A DNA stretch of 64,000 nt from Bacillus sp. (in: firmicutes) (lineage in GTDB: Bacteria; Bacillota; Bacilli; Bacillales; Cytobacillaceae): contig JAPSKD010000001.1 in NCBI GenBank assembly GCA_031177865.1, positions 1-64,000 of the forward strand, written 5' to 3'. The notes under the pieces were generated by a model. That model was given only the letters and a program-made list of their open reading frames with translations, did no database searches and was not told where the DNA came from. Below, in pieces: positions 25,261-33,288 of the stretch (positions are counted from its first letter, which is position 1; each line of letters begins with the position of its first letter). Made by a program: the position numbers and the translations under genes.

Positions 25261-26808
25261 TTGACATTAGATGTAAGTAAACTTGAAACTTTGATATCAA
25301 ATCAGTTCCAAGAATTTATCGGCCTTTCGTTTGATGAGATTTCATATAGTATAAGTTTAAACCCTGAGCTAGTTACTAATAAAGCGTCTATTGTTACAAT
25401 CGTGAACAGGATGTTAGATTACAAAAATATAAATAAGAAGCAATTGGCGGATGAAATATTACCTAAGGAATTATCTATAAAAACAGTTCGATTAAAGTCC
25501 GATGGTAAGGCTAGAGAATCGATGTCATTTGAACAAGTTAAATTTATGGAAGTTGTTGAAGAGTCTTGGGAATTTAGTAAGTTAAGAAAAAAATTTGTTG
25601 ATACTATCTTTTTATTCTTTGTTTTTCAATATAAGGAGTCAGTAGATGGACAGATCTTAGTTTTTAAGGGTACGAAGATTTGGCAGATGCCGCAAGAAAC
25701 GCTAGAGGCAGATGTCAAAAGACTTTGGGAAACTACAAGTGAGATAGTTAGGAATGGTGTGAAATTTAAAGAAAAGATTGTGGGGAACAAAATATATATT
25801 CAAAATAATTTACCTGGAATCGCTGATACTTCTGTCGCACATATTCGTCCAAAAGCAAGTGATAGCAACGATAAAGTAGAATTACCAGATGGACAGATGA
25901 TTACAAAGCAGGCATATTGGTTAAATGCTAGCTACATTGGAGAGATTTTACAAGATTTACCTGATGTAAATCTAAAAAAGTCAAAGCAAGTAAAGAGTCA
26001 CTTAGTGTTCTCTAGGGAAGATCTTAAGAGAATAAAAGCCAAATTAGAAGAGCAAGCATATCCTGTAGAGGAATTCATTATTAAGGCTAAACAGGTGAAA
26101 TCAGACTTTACAGAGATGCATGTTACTCAAGAGTTCGTTTCGAAAATCGGTTTTAAATTAAATAATCGATTTGTAATCTCAGAAGAAATAGAAAGTATCG
26201 ACAAATATATCGATCAAATTGTTTTTAGCAGTCATTATTTTCAATTACCCAAAAATCCTGTGTTTCAAGCACCTTATGTTATGCGTAAAATTGAAAATTA
26301 CGAAAACGATTTTAAATTACTAAAAATTGAAGAAAACCTTTATATAACAAATGCTAGTCTTCTTAATGGCGGAGTTACTAAAGAGAACTTAATGAGTTAT
26401 AAGGATTCAGTAGAGAGGTTTGTTGAAGATGGCAAGTTCTTCACTCTCCGTTTTATAGAGGATAATGGTTTTTACCATGAATTAATGGAATATGGATTTG
26501 ATGAGATATTTTACCAGAGTATACTTATGCGCCCTGGACGTCTGAAGTATTTAAAAATTGCTAAACAAGTAGTGTTTATTAAATCTAAAGTAGACGTAAC
26601 TGTGAATGATCTAATGGCGTATTTATTACAAGATAATCAATCCATTACTGTAGATAAACTTATTGAAAGATCACAGTCGTTATGTCAGTTAAATCTTGAT
26701 TATGATCATGCAATTAAATTAATGAAAAATACAACTTACTTTTATTCTGAGGATCTCCTAAAATTGTACGAGGATCAGGAGATCTACTATAAAGAAATAT
26801 ATAAATAG
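25261..26808 (+). CDS. Sau3AI C-terminal-half (non-catalytic) domain fused to a new C-terminal domain (515 aa)
   Basis: Residues ~1-240 align along their length with the C-terminal half of the endonuclease encoded at 22086. Matched pairs (endonuclease/this protein) are FAEVIEETWEESELREF/FMEVVEESWEFSKLRKK, KGAKFWEMPEEDIE/KGTKIWQMPQETLE and YMTRQAWWLNKVYI/MITKQAYWLNASYI. The catalytic N-half is missing, so this should be a DNA-sensing module without nuclease. The remaining ~275 residues contain, from about 350 to the end, a domain shared with the next protein (GVTKENLMSYKDSVERF, YGFDEIFYQSIL, YFYSEDLLKLYEDQEIYYKE). I start at TTG 25261 behind AGGTGAT, and GTG 25252 is the alternative. It is the first gene of a four-gene operon (next gene after 24 nt). 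I know no described system with this protein. Confidence 0.75.
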   Translation: MTLDVSKLETLISNQFQEFIGLSFDEISYSISLNPELVTNKASIVTIVNRMLDYKNINKKQLADEILPKELSIKTVRLKSDGKARESMSFEQVKFMEVVEESWEFSKLRKKFVDTIFLFFVFQYKESVDGQILVFKGTKIWQMPQETLEADVKRLWETTSEIVRNGVKFKEKIVGNKIYIQNNLPGIADTSVAHIRPKASDSNDKVELPDGQMITKQAYWLNASYIGEILQDLPDVNLKKSKQVKSHLVFSREDLKRIKAKLEEQAYPVEEFIIKAKQVKSDFTEMHVTQEFVSKIGFKLNNRFVISEEIESIDKYIDQIVFSSHYFQLPKNPVFQAPYVMRKIENYENDFKLLKIEENLYITNASLLNGGVTKENLMSYKDSVERFVEDGKFFTLRFIEDNGFYHELMEYGFDEIFYQSILMRPGRLKYLKIAKQVVFIKSKVDVTVNDLMAYLLQDNQSITVDKLIERSQSLCQLNLDYDHAIKLMKNTTYFYSEDLLKLYEDQEIYYKEIYK

Positions 26809-26832
26809 GTAGATGAGGGAGGAGAATCCCCT

Positions 26833-29232
26833 ATGTACAGCCTTTATGCTCTGTGCCTATACGGAATATCAATTAATCAGGTTAAAAAATTAGTGGAGAC
26901 TGGTTTGACCTTAGAGGACTTTAAACAACGAACAGATAAAACTATTACTCTGGCAAATCATAAACCGTCTCTTTTTCATAACATTTTAGAAATTATTCCC
27001 TCCATAAAAGATGAAGAACAGCAAGATAATCTTTATCATCTTGCTCACGAGGGATTATCGGGTCAAATAATAAAAAACTTAATAGACCTTAATATAACTT
27101 ACCAAGACTTAAATGAGCTTTCTTTAGAGAAGTACAATGAAATGGTTAGCGGTAACCGTACTAACGTTTATAAAAAAATAATGTCAGCATTTGAAGCTGT
27201 CGAGACTAATAAAGATAGAATTCCATTGCGAATAGTAAGGGAGTTAATTCTAGAAATTCTAGAAAATCTGCACCTAGATGAATCAATTACTATTGAAAAG
27301 ATGGAAGAAATCTTAAAAGAAAAAACGATTCAACCACTAGATAAGAAGTTAATACAATCTGTAATTAATCAACTTTCTGAAGTAAATTATGTTAATTTCG
27401 ACACAAATGGAGTCAAAAGATGTTATCCGAAATTACTTGACTATCTTAGTGAAAATTTTAAGGATAAGGAAATTTTTATCAAGCGTTTACAAGGCCAAAC
27501 ACTCTTCCAGTTAGCAAATGAATATCAATATTCTAGACAAGGAATTCGTAATATTGAAACGAGAGTTATTAAAAGAATGCCTATTTTTGAAGAAGATTTA
27601 CGATATAGGATTGACTTTGAGAGGTATGATTTATCTCAGGAATTGTTCTGTAGATTGTATGAAGAACCAGTTGAAGTATATAACTATTTAAATGCAAAGT
27701 ATACTAAAGGTAACTCGACAATTTTATCCGATATTTTTAGTGCAAAATTTACAGATCAACAACGTAGATTCATTCTTCGTTATTATAATCGATTTATAAA
27801 TAAACAAGGTGAGATTAAGGAAATATCAAAAATGAGCATCTTTGAGGAAGTTGTTTCAAGATATGCTCTAGATACTGTTACGGATACAGAAATGGTAGTA
27901 AAGTTTAATGAGTATATCATTAAGAATAACCTCCCAAAATCGTATTTATCAGAAGAATCCTCACTACGTGGAATAAGCGATCGTTGCCAGAACACGGTAA
28001 GGGGAAAGGGGAATACGTATCGTTACTATGATTTTGAAGCAATATCCAATGATATCATTCAGAGCTTAACAGAGAAGTTAGACCTTAGTCCAGGTGTTTA
28101 TAGTATGAAGAAAATTTTCAGAGATAATCCAGAGTTAATGATGGAAATTGACATTCGTACTGAATATGAGTTACACAATTTGTACCGACGACTCGTTGAT
28201 GTGGAAAATGTCTACTATACAAGAATGCCTGAATTTACGATAGGAAATATAGAAAAGAAAGAGTTTTTTATTGGGTTATTCCAGGAATATTCACCAATTC
28301 TTTTAAGAGACTTTGTTAATTATGTTGAGGAAGAATATGGTTTACGGCAAGATTCACTAACTAGTTACATCCTAGGGTATTTAACTGAATATTTACACGA
28401 AGAATACATAAAAACTGACTATATAGAAATGACGGAAGAGGAATATCAACAATTAAAGACTGTACTCACAAATCCAATATATACAGTAGAAGAATTGAAA
28501 AAGTTAGGAAAGTCGATTAGAGAGGACTTTGATGAGAGATTTATCAATAATATGAACTTATCCAAGGTAAACTATCAAATAAAAAGTAATTTTGTGCTTA
28601 GTAGTACTTATAATAGTATTGATGAATACTTCCGTACCACTATTTTGTCAGAGGATTACTTCACCAACGAACATTTAGATGTTTATAAGACACAATCCTT
28701 TAAAGCTGTACTCTATAATTTAGAGAAAACCTTTGAGATTTTTACAATTGAGAAGGACGTATATATCACCTTTAAGAAGTTGAAAGAGGCTGGAATAACA
28801 CTAGATGTAATTTTGGATTATAAGCGCTCATTATTCGATTTTATTGAGGAAGATGACAGGTACTTTACACTATATTCAGTAAGGGAAGAAGGATTTGAAC
28901 ATTATATAGATAGCTTAGGTTTTTCCGACATATTCTACGAACGGTTAATCTTTGCATTTGAAGAATTTAGAGGAACTCAAGTATCTAATACTTATATCTT
29001 TAGGAAAACTAATTCAGCGGTTTCGCTGCGCGATTTTCTCTATAATTATGTGTCGACGAAACGTGTGATTAAACTAGAAGATTTAATTGATCAAATAGAG
29101 CAAAGCTATAATGTCGTCTTAGAATCATCAAAAGTCATTTTTTTACTTAGACAAGTGGATGTTTTCTATTCAGAGGAGTTATATAAATTTTATATAGACA
29201 AAGAGGATTACTTTGAGGAGGTTTATGAATAA
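26833..29232 (+). CDS. Protein with sigma-70 region-4-like helix-turn-helix and a shared C-terminal domain (799 aa)
   Basis: The function is unknown. The N-terminal ~120 residues hold two similar helical segments (GISINQVKKLVETGLTLEDF and GLSGQIIKNLIDLNITYQDL). Residues ~130-215 look like a small winged domain. At about 219-255, GQTLFQLANEYQYSRQGIRN followed by IETRVIKRM matches the sigma-70 region 4 consensus (G.TL.E.A...G.SR.RIRQIE..A..RL). The middle is helical and unassigned. The C-terminal ~175 residues match the end of the 515-aa protein (GITLDVILDYKRSLFDF, LGFSDIFYERLIF, VFYSEELYKFYIDKEDYFEE). ATG 26833 follows GGGAGGAG, and the stop overlaps the next ATG (TAATG). The HTH suggests DNA binding. 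There are no core sigma regions 2-3, so it is not a sigma factor. Confidence 0.6.
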   Translation: MYSLYALCLYGISINQVKKLVETGLTLEDFKQRTDKTITLANHKPSLFHNILEIIPSIKDEEQQDNLYHLAHEGLSGQIIKNLIDLNITYQDLNELSLEKYNEMVSGNRTNVYKKIMSAFEAVETNKDRIPLRIVRELILEILENLHLDESITIEKMEEILKEKTIQPLDKKLIQSVINQLSEVNYVNFDTNGVKRCYPKLLDYLSENFKDKEIFIKRLQGQTLFQLANEYQYSRQGIRNIETRVIKRMPIFEEDLRYRIDFERYDLSQELFCRLYEEPVEVYNYLNAKYTKGNSTILSDIFSAKFTDQQRRFILRYYNRFINKQGEIKEISKMSIFEEVVSRYALDTVTDTEMVVKFNEYIIKNNLPKSYLSEESSLRGISDRCQNTVRGKGNTYRYYDFEAISNDIIQSLTEKLDLSPGVYSMKKIFRDNPELMMEIDIRTEYELHNLYRRLVDVENVYYTRMPEFTIGNIEKKEFFIGLFQEYSPILLRDFVNYVEEEYGLRQDSLTSYILGYLTEYLHEEYIKTDYIEMTEEEYQQLKTVLTNPIYTVEELKKLGKSIREDFDERFINNMNLSKVNYQIKSNFVLSSTYNSIDEYFRTTILSEDYFTNEHLDVYKTQSFKAVLYNLEKTFEIFTIEKDVYITFKKLKEAGITLDVILDYKRSLFDFIEEDDRYFTLYSVREEGFEHYIDSLGFSDIFYERLIFAFEEFRGTQVSNTYIFRKTNSAVSLRDFLYNYVSTKRVIKLEDLIDQIEQSYNVVLESSKVIFLLRQVDVFYSEELYKFYIDKEDYFEEVYE

Positions 29233-30443
29233 TGGGAGATATAAATTTAATTGAGCTTATTGGTAAGGATATAACAAAAACTTCAGGAACTAGAAAATTG
29301 ACCATTAAAGGTAAAACAGATAACTATGAGGTATATCGAGTACCTTTAGAATATCTATTTTACAATGAACAAAATGGACGAATTGCAACGTATATAAGCA
29401 AGTATGAGGATGAGCAAGGTCCGCTAGACATAGAAAATAAAGACGAATATAACAGAATAGTACACCAGTTTATTGTAGATTCAAATAAGAATGCCTTAAA
29501 TAAAACAAAAAACAATATTAAATTGTTTGGACAACGATTACCAGGTGTGGTCTTACAAAATGGTCGAATCATTGATGGTAATCGTCGCTTTACTTGCCTC
29601 CGTGAACTTCATGCGGAAGAAGGTAAGGATTATTATTTTGAAGCTGTTATTTTGAATACTGAAAAAGGAATATCTCCAAAAGATATAAAACGTTTGGAGT
29701 TAAATTTGCAACACGGAGAGGAAAGACCAGTTGACTATAACCCAATTGATAATTTAGTTGATGTCTATAGAGACTTGGTTGAAAAAGAAACCTTTACCAT
29801 AAAGGAATATGCTCATTCAACGAACAGAAAGGAAAAAGAAGTTGAGAAGCTAAGAGACAAAGCGGTGTTAATGGTTGAATTTCTTCAGTTTATCAATGCA
29901 GAAGGAAAGTATTACATTGCACGAGATTTAAATTTAGATGGTCCCTTGCAAGAGGTTATGGTCATTTTGAACCGTACGGGCGAAGATCAGAAAGAAGATG
30001 TGAAGAACGCTTTATTTGCTTCCATAGTAACATCCAATAAAGGTGACTTAACAAGATACATTCGTGAAATCGGTAGAGATATTATAAATACCAAAAATGC
30101 GGAGGACTTCCTTGATGAATTTGAGGATGTTGTTGAAGAAGTATATGAAACATTACACGAAGAAAAAGTTGTGGACATCTCAACAATTAATGAAAAAATT
30201 GGTGCGAAAAAGGAATTGAAACAGGAGAGTAATCAAATTATTGAAAAGAAGATTGAAGTAAACCGTATTGTTGCAGCTAGAAATAAGCCGGTAGATTTAC
30301 TGGATCGTTCTTTTCAAGCAATGGATTCTATTGATACAACAGCGGTATCTAGAATGGGAGAAGACAATAAAGAGGAATTCAAAGAATTACTCGAGAAAAT
30401 TCAATCAACAGTGAATCTGCTAAAGGATAAGGTTAATGTTTAA
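29232..30443 (+). CDS. ParB/sulfiredoxin-like nuclease-fold protein (403 aa)
   Basis: The N-terminal third has the ParB N-domain pattern: a strand-turn leading to LPGVVLQNGRIIDGNRRFTC and LRELHAEEGK near residues 104-130, comparable with the G-x-x-x-x-DG-x-R-R signature. This fold can hydrolyse NTPs (CTP in ParB) or cleave DNA, and also occurs as the DGQHR domain of DndB. The middle (DIKRLELNLQHGEERPVDYN) matches the ParB helical segment, and the C-terminal ~120 residues are charged and probably coiled. The ATG overlaps the preceding stop by one base and has GAGGAGG upstream. The gene overlaps the PLD-SNF2 gene by 8 nt. The position suggests an obligatory partner of the helicase. Confidence 0.65.
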   Translation: MGDINLIELIGKDITKTSGTRKLTIKGKTDNYEVYRVPLEYLFYNEQNGRIATYISKYEDEQGPLDIENKDEYNRIVHQFIVDSNKNALNKTKNNIKLFGQRLPGVVLQNGRIIDGNRRFTCLRELHAEEGKDYYFEAVILNTEKGISPKDIKRLELNLQHGEERPVDYNPIDNLVDVYRDLVEKETFTIKEYAHSTNRKEKEVEKLRDKAVLMVEFLQFINAEGKYYIARDLNLDGPLQEVMVILNRTGEDQKEDVKNALFASIVTSNKGDLTRYIREIGRDIINTKNAEDFLDEFEDVVEEVYETLHEEKVVDISTINEKIGAKKELKQESNQIIEKKIEVNRIVAARNKPVDLLDRSFQAMDSIDTTAVSRMGEDNKEEFKELLEKIQSTVNLLKDKVNV

Positions 30444-32988
30444 ACAATTAGCATTAAAACCGAGCTACTACACAACAGATGGAGATACTGTCGAAGCATT
30501 TTATAACCCTGTATTATCTTGTTCCGTTAAGTATGACCGAGTAAGTGGGTACTTCAGTTCTAAGGCTCTAGCTTCTTATGCCAAGGGTCTTAGTGGCTTA
30601 ATGAGGAATGGTGGTCAATTCCGTTTAATTATTTCACAAGACATTAGTGAAGAAGACTTTAATCTGATCAAGCAAGGTTATAAGCTTAGGAGCAGTATAA
30701 AGGATGAATTATTAGCGAAGTTAGAAGAACCGTTGACTATGCAAGAAGAGGTAAACTTTTTTAATTTAGCCCATTTAATCGCAACAGGAATAGTTGATAT
30801 TAAAATTGGATTCAAAAAAAATGGGTTATTTCATTCGAAATTCGGCCTATGCACGGATATGGAAGGAAATGTAATATACTTTACTGGTTCAAATAATGAG
30901 ACATATGCAGCGATATCTCATAATTATGAGGGGTTTGATATTACAGCATCTTGGCTGGCCTCAGAATTTGATATACAAAAGTTGGTAAAAGCCCAACAAG
31001 AGTTTGATTTGTTATGGCATGATAAAGCACAACACAAAAATATATTTATTAAAGAAATAAATGAAGTCGTAAAGAAAAAAATTATGACGTACGACAAGGG
31101 GAGGATTATTGTGGATGCCGATATGTTAACAAAAGACGCATTAATTTTAACCATTGAGGAAAAACAATTAATCCTTCAAGATAACTTGGAATCTTATCGG
31201 ATTAATCCTGATGACTTTGCCTTAGCAAGAAAGTTAAAACCCTATTATGAAGATGTTTATCCTAATTTGCGTTCAGACTTAACTTACATTGATATGCAAA
31301 AAGTGATTAAAATTCTTGAGAAGTATGCAAACAAAAAGAAATTCAATTTTGTAGTAAGCCAAAAGCTATTGGAGTATATTGATCAGCATTCATATTGGAT
31401 TGAAGAGCGCTCACAATACGGATTGTTAATAAAAAATCAAGATTCGCGAGTAATTACTGATTATAAAAAGTTCCAAACAATAGTGACTAAGGAATTGGAG
31501 CGGACATTAAGAGATCAGCAAATGTGGAGTGCTTTTTATATGACTCAAATGCAAAAAGCAGCTAATTTCTCTGTGCCAGGGGCAGGAAAAACATCAATGG
31601 TATACGGTGCTTTTGCTTATCTTAATTCATTAGAAGTTAATAAAGCAAATAAACTCGTCGTGATTGGGCCAAAAAATTCGTTCCTTTCTTGGAAATTAGA
31701 ATTTAAGGAGAACTTCGGGGAAAATAAGGAACTTCGTGTACTAGATATCCATGATGAGGAGGGAGCGGAAGTACAGCTACGCCTCAATGGGTCAAATAAG
31801 AATTTAATCCTCGTCAATTATGAATCGCTGGGTAAATATGAATCTGCTTTGAGTGACATTATTGATGGGAAGACGATACTTGTTTTTGATGAGGTGCACA
31901 AAATTAAGGGAGTTCAGAGTGTACGTGCACAGGTTGCTAAACGTATTGCTGAAAAACCAATCTATAAATTTGTATTAACAGGGACACCCATTCCTAATTC
32001 ATATCAGGATATTTATAATTTTTTAAACATCCTTTATATGGAAGAATATAAAATGTTCTTTAACTTTCAAATCGGAGAACTTAAGGATCCAGGACCTACT
32101 GAAGTAAAGGAAATTAATGAAAAGCTCTATCCTTTCTTTTGGAGAACAAATAAGAAACAACTTGAGGTACCAAAAGCAAATGAAGATATGATTATCAAGT
32201 GCCCAATGAACAATGAGGAGCAAGAAATCATTGATTTGCTATATAGAAAATATGGAAATTCACCATTCCATCTATATATACGCCTTATCCAAGCATCAAC
32301 TAATCCAGAACTGTTATTAAAGACAATAGACTTTATCGAAATGTACGGTGAAGAATATGATGAAGAATGGAATGAGGAATTACAAACGGATACAGTATCG
32401 TTTAGCGAGGATGAAGTAAATATTATCCGGAGAGTTTCTGAGTCGACTAAGTTCCATCAGGCTTTACTTCTTACAGAACAATTACATAGAGAAAACAAAC
32501 AAACGATTATTTGGTGTATGTTTGTAAATACGATTGATAAGGTATATCGGAAACTTACTGCAAAAGGTATCAGAGCAGCTGTTATTTATGGTAGCACACC
32601 TCAAAAGGAACGAGACAATATAATTGAAAGCTTTAAAAGAAATGAAATTGAAGTGCTTATTACCAATCCACACACTTTAGCAGAATCAGTTTCACTTCAT
32701 AAAACTTGTCATGATGCTATATATCTGGAGTATTCCTTCAATCTTACACATATGCTTCAGTCAAGAGATCGTATACATCGATTGGGATTACCAGAAGGAC
32801 AATATACGCAATATTACTACTTTATGTTAGAAAGTGAAAATGACCAATCGCGAAATACGATTGATGAAAAGATTTATGTGCGACTAAAAGAAAAAGAAGA
32901 GAGAATGTTAGAAGCAATTGAAGGAGATGTGTTAACTCCAGAACCGTCTGATGATATGGATGACATTTTAAAGTTATTTGAGTTGTAA
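30436..32988 (+). CDS. PLD-like nuclease fused to SNF2-type helicase (850 aa)
   Basis: The N-terminal ~210 residues are PLD-like: VKYDRVSGYFSSKAL, RLIISQDIS, then LFHSKFGLCTDMEGNVIYFT and GSNNETYAA near 131-155. This is one H-x-K half-site, so an active enzyme would need a dimer. The second part is a SNF2 ATPase: Walker A NFSVPGAGKTSM near 380, DEVH in LVFDEVHKI near 484, VLTGTPIPNSYQDIYNFLN, and in lobe two TIIWCMFVN, ITNPHTLAESVSLH and LQSRDRIHRLGLPEGQ. It is the last gene of the operon, ending at a strong terminator (32996-33025). It translocates on DNA and presumably cuts it, by family knowledge. It parallels the separate PLD and helicase genes at 16585-21614 but is not their close copy. 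Confidence 0.8.
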   Translation: MFKQLALKPSYYTTDGDTVEAFYNPVLSCSVKYDRVSGYFSSKALASYAKGLSGLMRNGGQFRLIISQDISEEDFNLIKQGYKLRSSIKDELLAKLEEPLTMQEEVNFFNLAHLIATGIVDIKIGFKKNGLFHSKFGLCTDMEGNVIYFTGSNNETYAAISHNYEGFDITASWLASEFDIQKLVKAQQEFDLLWHDKAQHKNIFIKEINEVVKKKIMTYDKGRIIVDADMLTKDALILTIEEKQLILQDNLESYRINPDDFALARKLKPYYEDVYPNLRSDLTYIDMQKVIKILEKYANKKKFNFVVSQKLLEYIDQHSYWIEERSQYGLLIKNQDSRVITDYKKFQTIVTKELERTLRDQQMWSAFYMTQMQKAANFSVPGAGKTSMVYGAFAYLNSLEVNKANKLVVIGPKNSFLSWKLEFKENFGENKELRVLDIHDEEGAEVQLRLNGSNKNLILVNYESLGKYESALSDIIDGKTILVFDEVHKIKGVQSVRAQVAKRIAEKPIYKFVLTGTPIPNSYQDIYNFLNILYMEEYKMFFNFQIGELKDPGPTEVKEINEKLYPFFWRTNKKQLEVPKANEDMIIKCPMNNEEQEIIDLLYRKYGNSPFHLYIRLIQASTNPELLLKTIDFIEMYGEEYDEEWNEELQTDTVSFSEDEVNIIRRVSESTKFHQALLLTEQLHRENKQTIIWCMFVNTIDKVYRKLTAKGIRAAVIYGSTPQKERDNIIESFKRNEIEVLITNPHTLAESVSLHKTCHDAIYLEYSFNLTHMLQSRDRIHRLGLPEGQYTQYYYFMLESENDQSRNTIDEKIYVRLKEKEERMLEAIEGDVLTPEPSDDMDDILKLFEL

Positions 32989-32995
32989 GTAGAGT

Positions 32996-33025
32996 AGGAG
33001 GGACGGAAAATTGTCCTTCCTTTTT
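32996..33025 (+). terminator. Intrinsic terminator of the Sau3AI-associated operon
   Basis: AGGAGGGAC (32996-33004) pairs with GTCCTTCCT (33013-33021), with one G-T pair, followed by TTTTT. Confidence 0.75.
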
Positions 33026-33070
33026 GAACTGCATCTAGGTTGTATTTTACAAGGAATTTCATAGATTTAA

Positions 33071-33262
33071 ATTGGTGATACTAATCATTCAATATTTAAT
33101 CGGCAGGGGGAATATATAGGGGAATTTGGTAACTTTACTAGAATAGCAGATAAAGAAAGCATATTAATTTATGCTTTTTATTTGATAAGACAAGATTACA
33201 CAAACAGTATTAGAGTTAAAAGATTTAAAGAAGTTAATAATGATTATTATCATACAAATTAG
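33071..33262 (+). pseudogene. 3' remnant of an unknown gene between the Sau3AI-associated operon and mcrB
   Basis: After TAA 33068-33070 the frame is open for 63 codons to TAG 33260-33262. It reads as convincing protein sequence: HSIFNRQGEYIGEFGNFTRI, then ADKESILIYAFYLIRQDY and RVKRFKEVNNDYYHTN. There is no ATG anywhere in it, and the first usable start (TTG) is past the middle. It is therefore probably the C-terminal end of a lost gene and marks a recombination point between two defence cassettes. Confidence 0.4.
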
Positions 33263-33288
33263 AAAACAAAGAGGTGACGTATTAGAAA

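Noticed and set aside
26833-29232. A true sigma factor
   Set aside because: Only a region-4-like helix-turn-helix is seen. Regions 2 and 3 are missing and the protein is 799 residues long.
29232-30443. DndB for the dptFGH genes
   Set aside because: The protein has a DGNRR ParB-like motif and not DGQHR, lies 8 kb from dptF, and is coupled to the PLD-SNF2 helicase instead.
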